Assembly: GCA_947095535.1 (NCBI GenBank)
Contig: OX352772.1
Span: forward strand, 147,550,177-147,614,176
Direction of reading: 5' to 3'
DNA: 64,000 nt
Source of the DNA: Poecilobothrus nobilitatus
Lineage: Eukaryota; Arthropoda; Insecta; Diptera; Dolichopodidae
The notes beneath the pieces are model-generated. The model saw nothing but the letters and a program-made list of their open reading frames with translations, made no database searches and was not told the DNA's origin. The translations under genes were made by a program, and so were the position numbers. How positions within the stretch are numbered: the first letter of the stretch is position 1; each line of letters begins with the position of its first letter. Positions 46,293 through 57,790 of the stretch are shown here, piece by piece.

Positions 46293-47654
46293 ATGTCGAG
46301 CTGTGAATCGTGTAAAACGAAAATAAACGGTGAGAATAGTATTAGATGTGCGGGCGTTTATGGTACAATTTACCACATAACGGTAAAATGTGCCGGACTG
46401 GATAAATACGCGAGTAGTATATTGGATACTAACAAAAACGTAAGATATATGTGTAATGATTGTATTTTATACATTCATAATGTAGATTCGGTTTTACAAA
46501 AAATGGACTGTGCAGTGGTAAAAAATACGGAACATTTGGTAGAATATAAAAAGGAGTTCGAAAATGCATTAAAAAAAAATGAAAATGAAATTATACAATT
46601 GCTAAAAGCAATTGAAGACAGGTACATGGAAAGATTAAATGAAATTAAAAGTGAGCAAAAAAAAGAAATTGACAAAATGTATAAAATAACCGAATTGTTC
46701 AAAACGGAAAGTGAAAAATTGAATGTGTCTCTAAATAAACAAACAGAAAAGTTGAATGAATCGCTTGTAAACTCAATGAAAAAAAATGATGAAGTGTGCA
46801 ATAATATAACAAATATCGTAAATGAAAATAAAGGAAATAGAGGTCAAACAGTGTCATTTGCCGATATTTTAAAAACAAAAAAAGATAGTGTAAATGTATT
46901 TCCAATAATAAAAAAAGATTTGCCCTTGTTAATAAAACCTAAAACCAAGCAAAAAACTGAAATTACAAAAAAAGACTTAAATACAAATGTTGATCCAAAA
47001 AATTTAAAAATTAAAAATGTTGAGAGTAGGAATAATGGAATTATTTTAATTGAAACAGATTCGAAAGAAAATCATGAAAATATTAAAAGTGAATTTGAAA
47101 ATAAAATGAAAGAAAACTATGAGATAAAAATTCCGGTTGAAATTAGAACTAAATTTGAAATTGTTCACATGAATAATAAATTTACTGGTGATGAACTAAT
47201 AGAAAGGCTTAAGAAACAAAACAGTTTTATGGAGATGAGTGAATTAAAGGTAGTAAAATTGAAAATGGTAAATAAATATAACAAAGAAATGCAGAACGCA
47301 ATTATTGAAGTGGATGAGGTATCTTTTCCTAAAATATTAAATGCTGGTAAACTCTGTATAGGATGGGAAAGATGCAAAGTTTTTGATGCAATCAATGTAA
47401 GGAGGTGTTACAAATGCAAAGGTTTCAATCATAAATCGGCGGACTGTACAAGCGAAGAAACGTGTCTAAAATGTCACAAAAACCATAAAACAAGTGATTG
47501 CGATCAACAAGAGGAAATTATGGAATGCATAAATTGTAAAAAGTCCAATGAAAAATTCAAACTGGGGTTAGACGTGAAACATAAAACATTCAGCAAATTG
47601 TGCCCAGTGTTTGAGCAAAAATTAAAGGAAAGAAAACAAAAAATTGGCTACTAG
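46293..47654 (+). CDS. U7 LINE ORF1, 453-aa part
   Basis: CESCKTKINGENSIRC differs in the PHD-like finger without loss of a ligand; further changes are NTNVDP, NHENIKSEFEN. The TAG at 47652-47654 is followed by TAACTA rather than CAACTA, so two stops stand in tandem and the readthrough-type context is lost in this copy only. Confidence 0.85.
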   Translation: MSSCESCKTKINGENSIRCAGVYGTIYHITVKCAGLDKYASSILDTNKNVRYMCNDCILYIHNVDSVLQKMDCAVVKNTEHLVEYKKEFENALKKNENEIIQLLKAIEDRYMERLNEIKSEQKKEIDKMYKITELFKTESEKLNVSLNKQTEKLNESLVNSMKKNDEVCNNITNIVNENKGNRGQTVSFADILKTKKDSVNVFPIIKKDLPLLIKPKTKQKTEITKKDLNTNVDPKNLKIKNVESRNNGIILIETDSKENHENIKSEFENKMKENYEIKIPVEIRTKFEIVHMNNKFTGDELIERLKKQNSFMEMSELKVVKLKMVNKYNKEMQNAIIEVDEVSFPKILNAGKLCIGWERCKVFDAINVRRCYKCKGFNHKSADCTSEETCLKCHKNHKTSDCDQQEEIMECINCKKSNEKFKLGLDVKHKTFSKLCPVFEQKLKERKQKIGY

Positions 47655-48689
47655 TAACTAAAGAATTTGGAAAGGGGTGAAAAAATATCTAATGATTGTG
47701 TTGAAAATGTCCCAGAATCTATTGCTGACATCTTGGATAATAATCATATTGAAAGCATTAGTAATGGTGTAGAAATAGTAAACAAAATTGATACGGTAGC
47801 TACTGAAAATACTTATATTAAAAATCATAATAATAATAGTAATAATAATAATATTAAAAATAATAAGCACGATAGTAATAAGAAGATTTTACACTATGTT
47901 AAGAACCATAATATAAATTATAATAATGCAGATAATACTGAAATAAACAATATAAAAAAAAAGACTTTAATATTGAAAGAAAATCATAGTAAAGAGCCAA
48001 CAACCGATAAAAAACAAAATTTACTCCTCAAATTATTGTCGTTTAGTAAAAATAAAAATAACAAAACTACTAAATCCAATAATAATGTCGTTAATAATGG
48101 AAATAAAAACTCACATATTACGGAGTGCTGAAGTTCAGTGATTACCGAACAAATCAGCAGATCAAAGAAGGAGTTCCCCAGTAGTGATTACACAAACTGG
48201 GTTAAAGGTGAAACTCTTAATCCACAAATCAATTCTAAAGTTATTGAAAGAAGTGATAAAGCTGAGCTTAATTTAAGTAAACAAGATAAAAGTACTAGTT
48301 TTATTGATCCTTTGATGCCACCAATTGTTAGATTGATAAGAAAAGCTGTTGAGACTGGTGGAAATGCATATGCTTTATCTAGATTAAGAGATCATAGAAT
48401 TTATAATAATGTCAGATTGTTTTTGTCATACTTTCATGACCAAAATGATATTTGTTACGAAGGTTTTACTCAGACCAGCTTGAAAATACTTGTTCATCAA
48501 GAAGGGTTACCAAATAACTACGCAGATCTTAGTAATCTATATTTTACTTATCATGAATGTACAGGAGTATCAAAAAAAGAAGAACTTCAAGATTTAGCTT
48601 ATTATAGGAGGCATATTGACAATAAAAACAGAGAACACATGCAAAAAATTCGAGAAAGTTGGCAAAATTATATGATTGGTATCCCATGA
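47655..48689 (+). pseudogene. U7 LINE ORF1 continuation past stops
   Basis: One codon longer than the other copies (PESIADI for PDIADI). TGA at 48129-48131, final TGA at 48687-48689 with the ATG overlap. It carries several private changes: TGGNAYAL, LKILVHQEGLPNN, DNKNREHM. Confidence 0.55.
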
Positions 48690-48748
48690 TGTATAACATA
48701 CTTCATAAATTAAATATGGTGCATTTTAATGCCAGAAGTTTAAGGAAA
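48689..48748 (+). pseudogene. U7 LINE ORF2 5' end
   Basis: Twenty codons before E8. Confidence 0.7.
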
Positions 48749-50251
48749 ATGAGGAAGAATACAGTTGACTTTGTCAACTCTTAGATACCCGTACGAACCG
48801 TTAGTATGTTCACAGCCTGTCATTCTGCTTACAATATTATTTTTTTAATATTTTAGTATTTTAAAATAATTTTGGCGAATAACTATATGTTTGAAACTAT
48901 ATGTACATTCTTCAAAAGCAGATTCTAACTTTCCACATAACGATTATCAATCCAAAACTTTTTCAAATATTCTATAGTACCATTTAATACTAAGCGGTAA
49001 ATGTATATTAAATTTACTAAGTACAAAACAGTAAATATAATTTTAAATATTATATTATATTATATTTAAATATTTCATTGACAGAATAATTTCTTATAAG
49101 TACAATAAAATACATATATGTATGTAAATACGGCACTATATAATATACATATATACTCTTATCATTCACTCACTAGTGGCATATACGATATGTAAATAAA
49201 CATGATATTATATAAGTATGTATATCAATATAATATAAATAAAAATTCTTCAATTTTATGTTGTTTATTTATTTACATTTTTTTGTACTACGCATTATAT
49301 CCTCAACAATTTCAAATTATCGAGTAAAACAAATGCAAAAAATTTGTTGAAGAAATTTGTTAGAAAATTTGAAAAAATCAAGTAAGACTTTCGTCAATTA
49401 TAAAGTAACCCTATATTATTAAAAAAAGTTGTTAACAGAATTAAGAGTATAATGTTGAAACTTTAATTTTTGTGTATTACTTCAAAAAAATGTTAACAGG
49501 TGTTCAAGTTACAGGTGTTTAAAAATTGAAAATTTTCAGTTTTTGACCCCTTACAGCTCCTAAACGGGAAGTGATACAAAAAAATTTCTGAAATGACTCA
49601 TACTTATTTTCAAAGATCTAACTTCTGTCAAAATTTTAAGTTTCCACCTTAAACCGTTTAGAAGATAGAAGGGTTAAAGGTTTTTGCAAAATTTGAGTTT
49701 CGCATAACGGTAAATTAAGACACCGTATGCCACAAATATATATTTATTGTATATATACTTTTAAAGCTAATAAAAGTAGTAATCGTTGGGCGTTTTCATA
49801 ATGAAGATATACCTTATACAACTGGTGCTATAACAATTTAAATATAGAGCTTTTTTGAACCTTTGGGGAGCTGTAGCTGCGTAACGAGTGGGGCTACAAA
49901 AAAAAGTTATTAAAAATAAAATTAATATTTTTGTGAGATCTATCAGTAGCTATTATATTAGAGCTATAATATTTCATAGCTCTATTTCAAAAAAAATGTG
50001 GGGATCTAAAAGTTAGGTGTTCGAGAGCTACCCTAAGTTTTGGTGTAAACTCAACCAAAAAAATAGGGAACCTACAAATTACTCCCAGAATATTTTGTGT
50101 AAATTTCAAGATTCTAGCTTTCTTAGTTTTTGAGTTAGTGTGCTGACGGAGGACGGACGGACGGACATGGCTCAAAAGTCTTAGAATTTTTTTCTGATCC
50201 GATCCATACCTTTGAAGGTATATCTAGCTCGTATCCTATCGTACGGATATA
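48749..50251 (+). mobile_element. E8 element in LINE endonuclease, small internal deletion
   Basis: 1503 bp. The left end is ATGAGGAAG (C to T) and the right inverted repeat is damaged (CGTACGGATA). A region near 48876 has lost about 35 bp (TTTATAATTTCTAGTACTATGG segment). It has an extra GCTATTATATTAGAGCTATAAT near 49950. It is the most diverged of the endonuclease-nested copies. Confidence 0.75.
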
Positions 50252-52719
50252 AACATGGATGAAATGGAACTATTTGTGAAAGACAGAAAAAGCGTTGATG
50301 TCATTATGATAGGTGAAACTTGGTTATATTCAGATGAGGAGGGATTTTTTAAAATTCCTGGGTACTCAGTATGTTTCAATTCCAATAATTCATCTAGAGG
50401 TTCCAGTTCCACCTGCAATTTATATTAAACAGAATTTGGAATATAGAGTCGTGGAAATATTTGAACAATTCAATACAATAATTATTTCGTTAAGTAACAC
50501 TATTCCGGTTTTAAAAATTGCTGTATGCTAGAGCATAGAATAATAGAGAATTTATAGCACACCTGGACTTAATTTGTGATAGATATAAAAATATAGTTGT
50601 GATGGGTGATACTAATATTGATTTATTAGCGAATTCGGAGCTCTCTAGTTCCTATAAAGTAATGTTGGAATCTAATGGAGTTAGCATAATAAACAAGCTG
50701 AGTAAGGAATATGCAACTAGAATAACTGAAAACTCTTCTACGATCATTGATCACGTTCTTTCAGACCTAGAAAAGTATGAAATTGATATCAAGTTGTATG
50801 ATATAGTAAATTTAGATCACAAAGCTATATGCGGCAAAATAAATAAAGTTGTGAAAAAAATGGAACCTATTTTTAAAAGGGAAATTTATACCATAAATTA
50901 TCATAAGTACAAAGTTAAGGTTAGAAATTTACTTGTAACAAATAATACGGAGTGTGTTGATTATCTTATTAAAATATTACAAAGAGCAAAAGAAGACTCG
51001 AAGATAAAAAGGCATATAAGAGTCAGAAATGATAATGCTTGGATGACAAATGAATTATTAAACTTGATCAAAAAGAGAAACAAACTGTTTAAAAAATTAA
51101 AAAAAAAAGCTAACAGTTTAGAAATTCAAGTAAGATTTAAGAATGAAAAAAACAAGGTTACATATGAAATAACTAAAGCAAAACAGAATTATTTTAATAA
51201 TAGAATACAATCGGCTGGGTCTGACAAAAGGAAAATTTGTAAAGTTCTTAACAATTGCATCTTAAATAAGTCAACTGAATTTAATAAAGTCTTCATAGAT
51301 ATAAATAATAATGGAACTAGAACATGTGATAGCTTTGAAATTGCAAATGCTTTCAATACTCACTTCAGTGAAATTGGAAACAAATTAGCAGGTAAAATTA
51401 GTGATGCTGAAAAGTTCACAATAAAAAACAGATTGGCTGAGCAGACTATTTTTCTTCATCCAACAGACGAAAAAGAAATATATAAAATTATAATGCCGCT
51501 AAAAAATAGTTCACCTGGGGGTGATAATGTATCTGCAGCGGATCTAAAACATGTGGTATCATTAATATCACCTGTAATTGCTTCTATGATTAATAGATGT
51601 CTTTCTACCGGAATTTATCCTGATTGTCTAAAATCAAGTATTGTTATACCTATACATAAATCTGGGTCAATAATGGAAGTATCAAATTATAGACCGATCA
51701 CTCTCACAAATTGCATAGGAAAAATATTTGAAAAGATAATAAATGTCAGAATACAAGATTTCATACAGAATGTCGTAGGCTTTGATATGAACCAATTTGG
51801 GTTTCAAAAACAAATAGGTACAGACTATGCAGTTTTGGAATCCACTAACTCGATTATAAACAAATTGGATGCAGGAAGCTATGTATGTTCGGTATTTGTT
51901 GATTTAAAAAAGTCTTTTGATACAGTGAATCATGAAATCTTACTGGATAGGTTACATGAAATTGGTATACGGGGTACAGCCCATGATCTACTCAACTCGT
52001 ACCTTAAAAATCGAAAAACTATGACTAAAATTAATGGGGTGTTAAGTAATCAGAGTACAATAAATATTGGTGTTCCTCAAGGATCAGTGCTAGGACCTAC
52101 TTTATACCTATTGTATATACATAATATACAGTATGCGGATATACTAGCTGATTATAAAATATTTGCGGATGATACTCTACTAATTTACAATGCTAAAACT
52201 AATCATGAATTGGATCGTATAACTATTGCTGATTTGTGCAGATACAATAATTGGCTTAAAGGCAATAAATTGACTATAAACGCTGAAAAAACGAAATATA
52301 TAGTTTATAAAATAAGAAATAAAGTTGACAAAAACCCGAAATTGTTTGTAAATAGGGTTGAAATTGATAGAGTTACTTCATATAAATACCTTGGTGTTGT
52401 AATTGATGAAAAGTTGAAATGGGAAGATCATATTAATAGTGTAATAAAAAAAATTGTGCCTTTACTGGGTGTGATCAAAAGAAGTGGCATTTCGCTGAGT
52501 AAACAGACAGCAGATAGTTTATACCATTCTCATATTATGTCACATATTAGATATAATATATGTAATTGGTCTAGCTGTTCTTCATGGTTGAAAGATAAAA
52601 TTGGTATTCTAATAAATAAGGCTATAAAAGGTTTGCACAAATTCAATTGGCTGACCCCAACAAATGAAATTTTTAACCGTACGGGTTACATAAAGCTACC
52701 GGAACTTATTGAATTTTAA
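50252..52719 (+). pseudogene. U7 LINE endonuclease-RT, long open copy
   Basis: A second 706-codon open stretch (50599-52719) with all endonuclease and RT motifs of U6. It differs at NDNAWMTN, KKKANSLE, CILNKSTE and KLAGKISD; it keeps PDCLK where U6 has PHCLK. The same N-half frameshifts precede it. Confidence 0.85.
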
Positions 52720-53523
52720 TAAAATTATACTTGTTAATTGTTGATTACTACTCAATTGGTAAAATTGGTAAAATTTCATCGGCAAGTGCCGATAATGTAA
52801 TTCAAGTTTTCAAAACCATGGCATAGTTGGAATGGAATGAAATGGAATTGGAATTGGAGGCATGGAATTCCAGTTAAATTAGTGTCTGACAATAGTCCTC
52901 CATTTACATAGAACCAATTCGAAAAGTTTTTATATGATTGGGATGTTGAGCATGAACCGAGCAGTCCTCACTACTCCCAATCCAATGGTTTAGCTGAAAG
53001 GTCTATACAAACGGTCAAGAAAATGCTCTTTATCTAATACTGACCCTTACTTGGGTCTGTTGAATCTAAGAAGAAGCACTCATATAGGATGCTCGCCTTC
53101 TCAGTTGCTAATGTCACGCAACTTGAGAACTAGAATTCCTATGACAACAGAATATCTAAAGCCTAAAATAGTGGACAACATTAAAAAAAAAAAAGGTTAA
53201 ACAATTATCAAGAGAAAATGGTTCAAAGTTACAATAAAAAGGCTACCATCAGACAAAATGTAGAACTGAATACCCCCATATTGTTCAAAAAACTTCCAAA
53301 TGATAAATTTTGGAGAAGGGGAAAGGTAGTACAGAAATCGGATGAGCGGAGATCAGTAATTGTAGAGGATGAAAACGGAAATAAATTTCGAAGAAATGAA
53401 ATTCATACAAGATTAGATAAGCTGGCAACCCAGATTAGTAATAATGAATGTAATAAAAAAAATGATCAAGAAAAAATAAACCAAGAATCACGAAAATTAC
53501 GGTCCAGTAAAGCTTATAAATAA
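52716..53523 (+). pseudogene. U7 Gypsy integrase relic
   Basis: Has the same poly(A) replacement as U6, but with 12 A rather than 13 (about 53182-53194). This shifts the distal frame, so only 53218-53523 (C-terminal domain) is open. The TAG after PPFT is retained. Confidence 0.75.
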
Positions 53524-53640
53524 AATTTTGAATGTGGATGTATGTATGTATATACATATGTATATTATATAATATTATATCGGAATATTTGAATTTTATA
53601 ATATTTGAACCATTTATCTCCTCGAAAAAAAAAAAAAAAA

Positions 53641-54139
53641 TGAATAAATAAAACAATAACAAATAAGTAAATTAAATCTCAATATAAAATAATAATTACA
53701 AACAAATAATAAATAACAAAACAGATTTTAATTTAAATTGAATTAAATATAAGAAATTTGTTATGTACATTTATTAATTATGAATTATGATTATAATAAT
53801 AATAAATTGAATTGGATATATGAAACTTTGTTATGTAGGTACACTTATTAATTAATTTATAATTGATGATAACAATAATAAATATTATACTATAAAAAGA
53901 GCATGTATATTTGTAATACATTTGCATAAAGTATATAAAATGTATCACATGTTTTACTAAATGTGTTATATTGTATCACATTATTTGTTATACTACTATA
54001 TTGTTATGTTCATGTTCTACTACTACTTTTATTACACTTATTATAAGTTGCATTATATAATAAATAATTAAGATCAGTCTTAAAAGTAAAGTCATTAGTT
54101 TAATTATAATCAAACAATAATAACTTAAGTTGTCTGTCA
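53641..54139 (+). repeat. U8 putative LTR (499 bp), last in the array
   Basis: Just upstream, CACATTTATCTCC has lost CACA. Within it TATA-like box and internal repeat are kept. It has the same 499-bp length as all other full copies. Confidence 0.6.
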
Positions 54140-54509
54140 GGCTGGCAAGCTATCTAGTATAATTAATATTAAAGTCTAATATAACATTAGAAATTTATTT
54201 ATATATTTATTTATATATTATAATTTTGTATATTATATATTTATAATTATAATTATATAAATTTATATAATTAGTATAAATTTATTTAATTATAATATTA
54301 AATTACATAGTACTTTTAGTACATAGAATATAAAAAACGAAAATATTTCAGTCTAATTCATTTAAATATAATGCACAAATCCACTGATAATTTTTTCTGA
54401 TTAGTACTAGATAGCATTCTTCTTAATGTGTTAATGTGTCGTTGTCAATGTATGACTTTCCGATACTTTTATATATTGAATATCGGGCAACAAAGTGGTA
54501 AGTATTTTC
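54140..54509 (+). other. Last leader fragment and right edge of the array
   Basis: Matches the leader of the other units up to GTGGTAAGTATTTTC at 54509. The next base departs into unrelated sequence (GATTTTATCCAGG), where other units continue TACCAAAATTGTGG. No protease or LINE follows. Confidence 0.75.
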
Positions 54510-55238
54510 GATTTTATCCAGGTTACATTTCTTGCATATACCATCAGTGTTACTTTTGAATGCTCTTGCATTTTTATTAACAGCCCCCACGTGTCATGAA
54601 GGTCATTCTGGTCAAATTTACAGAATGTTTATTGTTGAAATAGTTTGAAACATTTAAGTATTCCAGGTTTAATCAATTAGTTTGAAAACTTGCCAAACTA
54701 TTGCCCTTTGGCAGAAAAGCTCAATAGATTAATTTGGTTACGATACATTACATTCACTGAGTTGATTTGGTTACGATAAATTAATACATTTCAGCATCAG
54801 GTCTCAATGAAGTTTTTCATTTTTTGTTTTCGTGCTTAAACGGTTTGACCAATTAAAACTCTTTTAAGAGACCTATGCATGGTTAATATTTTATTGCTCT
54901 TTATTAAACAGTGTATAAGTTTTTTTAACAGACGAACGGATAGAGTGAAACTCATAGCAAATTTTTTAAAATGTGCTTAAAAACATAATTCACAAAACAT
55001 GAAGTGACATTATTTATAAAAAAAATGTTATTTATTAAAAGAATTATTTATTGAATAAATAATTCTTCGCTCTGTTTATTCAATTTGCAAAAAAAAGTTG
55101 AATGAAATGTTATTAAATGATATAAATGCAAATGCATAATAATAATAAATATTATATTAACGCAAAAACAAAACTTAATAATTTTTATTTTATAAAGCCA
55201 ACAAAATATTCCGGGCAACGCCAGGTACTCCTGCTAGT
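54510..55238 (+). mobile_element. Possible non-autonomous Helitron remnant (3' end near 55211-55238)
   Basis: Noncoding. At 55211-55238 CCGGGCAACGCCAGG can form a 5-bp imperfect stem and is followed by TACTCCTGCTAGT. A short GC-rich hairpin shortly before CTAG-T is the usual Helitron 3' terminus. I cannot find the 5' end, so the left limit is only the array edge. A short direct repeat TGATTTGGTTACGATA / TAATTTGGTTACGATA lies near 54730-54770. Confidence 0.3.
55039..55067. repeat. Perfect palindrome, 14-bp stem
   Basis: AAGAATTATTTATT, a single G, then AATAAATAATTCTT. AT-rich and possibly a chance cruciform in this composition. It is not matched in the array units I compared. Confidence 0.6.
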
Positions 55239-55509
55239 TTTAAATAAATTAAACAATATTTTAGATACATAAATATAATTTTTATTGTGATTTGTCACTT
55301 GTATGTTTGCAAGTGATAATTTTAAAATTTTTTCTTTTAACATGATAAGTATTTCAAAAAATAGCCTTGAACCTTACATTGAACATTACAATAACCTTGC
55401 AGTACATATATTTAATTTTTTAATGTTAGTTGTTGTTTTTTTCTGGGAACTTTCCTAGTGTCGAAATGATTTGAAAAGTCAAGTTTAATTTAAACCTTAG
55501 AGAAAATAT

Positions 55510-57790
55510 TTTCTCATTTCGACACCAAATGTGTTTTATTTGTAATAGTTTTTTCAGCCAGCATTTTGGGAAATCTAGAATCAGAATAATTCAAAATTTT
55601 CCGAACATAATCGAAATGTAGCTTGAGCGTGAATAGATACATGCGGCTAAGTCTAGTACCCAGGTGAAACATATAGTTTGGTGTATTTGGAGGAAAATTG
55701 AGCTTTCTTTTCAAAAAGAATCTGAGTAATTTCTCAATTTGATCATACTCTTTATATCCCCAAAATTGGCCTGTGTAACATATGATTGTTCTAGAAGCTG
55801 CAATAAAAATTTTGAATTTGGATGATGATAAAATATCGAGGTTCTTAATGAATGAAGACCTGGTGGAGTTTATTAATGCTCAAGCAAGAGAAGAGAAATA
55901 TAAAATTAGTTTTACAATAACACTTGTCACCGCAAAATATGGTCATTAATTTTTTTCTTACATACATGTAAACTGTCAATGAGATTTTTTTAATATGTTA
56001 ATTCATTATACATTTTTAAACAAATGCACAAACTCCACATTTTTTTTCCCGTTCTGAACAACGCTAAGTAAAAATTAGATTGGTTCCTTGTGTTTCTGTT
56101 ATGAATATCGAAAATTCTATTAAGTATAAAACTATGTTTAATTTGGTTAAAAATAATTTATTCTATTTAGAAGAATGGCAGGAAATAATTTATATAGTGT
56201 ATCTACTAACGATAAACCTTTGTAATTGCTAACTACGGTTGTATCACCTTTTTTAAAAAGTGGAAAAATGATTGATTTTCGAAATGACGCTGGTATTGTT
56301 CCTGTTTGCGTAATATAATTAAATACTTTGATGATTTCCACCAGAAAAATATCGGGAGCATTCAAAAGTAATACAGTTAGAGCCTGGGGCTTTGTTGTTT
56401 TTAATATTCCCTATTTTTAGTTCTTCTATGTTATTATCTTTATCTAAAATAGGATTGGTAAGTTGATGGGCGCTCGCATCTGTATCTCTATCAGATTATT
56501 TGTAGGCGACAGTTAATCTTTAAAGTGGTTGTAAAAATCGTTTATTATGACCTGTGAGTTTATTATGCTTAATGGCTTTAGCAAAACTCTACCATTGTTT
56601 GGAGTCAAAACAGAGTTTAATTTGTGCAGTTGATTATGAATATATATGCTCCTTTTTTCTTTACAAAATTGGTGTACTTACATAAGCTTTCAGTGTATTT
56701 ATTTCTAAGTATACTGTTCATATTTTTAAGACATTGTTTCAAACATACGAACTTTTTGAACCGCGCGTTGAGAATCAAACCAATTGTTTTTACTTTCAAC
56801 TCTTTTTTTGCTACAATGTTGATCAGCCGCTAATATTATATTTTGTTTTAGTAGATTAATTTTACCACCTAAATTTTCTATATCGGTGTATTAATTTGGT
56901 TTTACTGACCGCGTCAATTTTTGTTTGTATGATTCCACTTTCGCTGGTATCCATTTTAGTTTGTGTGGTAATCCGTTTACTCGTGCATCTTTTGGTGCAT
57001 TGTTTTTGAATAAAATTTTTAGACTGAGTGGCATGTGGCAATATGGATAATTTTGATAAGTAAATGAATAATTCTGATTTGATAAGTATAGTGAAGTCAC
57101 TTATTAAATTTAAAAAATTCATCGAACAACAACAATAGTCTATAACTGACGTTCCCATACTGTCAAAAGAAATAAAATTACTTTCGGCAACTTGTGGAAT
57201 GCTGCCAATTATATTTACACCACCTACATTATCTAGTACCTCCAACAGCTTTTTGGCTTTGCTATCTGTTCTGATATCTTTAGATTAACGTTCTGCTGCA
57301 GTTTTTAGGTTATTGTACATACATTTTTTCTCGATATGTTGTTTACCACTTGTACGAGCATTTAGAACACCCAGAAGACAAAATTTCGTACCCTACATTA
57401 GAATCATATAGTTTTGTAGTTTTTCAAAATCTAAAAACCAACTATTACAGTTTAAATATTGTCATATGAAATATATTGTATGATTTCTCAGCTTTGCTTT
57501 TAGAATGATGTTGTTATTTTCAATTGTAAATTTAAGCGCATATTTTTCCTCGATATTCTTTTTAAAACCAAACAATCAGTCTCCACATGCACGTCCAAAA
57601 TTATGAGTTTGATTTAAGTTCTTTTTGCATCAATCCAAAATAGTTTGTGTTGCCTAAAAATATACTCAAAAAGTTTACGGTTTTTATTAATTACATGTGT
57701 TTCAAAAAAACACATAATTTCATATTCATTTATAAAAAAAAAATTACTAAAAACGTATTTATTACTTAAATTAGCTACATTATATAAAAT
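55510..57790 (-). pseudogene. Degraded LINE of a different family: endonuclease, linker, partial RT
   Basis: Read on the minus strand, frame jumping. Near 57780-57560: NVANLSNKYVFSNF then CFFETHV (endonuclease start, catalytic Glu). Near 57400: FCLLGVLNART, matching the LLGDFNAR motif with Asp lost. Near 57170-57050: GTSVIDYCC and SDF, the endonuclease C-half. 56790-56560: WFDSQRAVQKVR linker and FYNHFKD. Near 56430: NIKNNKAPGSN, then 56365-56147 GTIPASFRKSIIFPLFKKGD and SNYKGLSL (RT fingers). The RT palm, including the FADD-type site, is missing. 55900-55514 gives the C-terminus (TIICYTGQFWGYKEYDQIEK, NTPNYMFHLGT). Motif wording differs clearly from the array LINE. Old and inactive. Confidence 0.75.

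Noticed and set aside
1..54509. CRISPR array or phage-like repeat system
   Set aside because: Repeats are kilobase-sized transposon units with coding motifs of eukaryotic retroelements. No short direct repeats with unique spacers.
1..54509. Telomere-maintaining retrotransposon array (HeT-A-like)
   Set aside because: The units share internal deletions and junctions and lack LINE 3' UTRs or poly(A) junctions, so they were not added end to end by reverse transcription.
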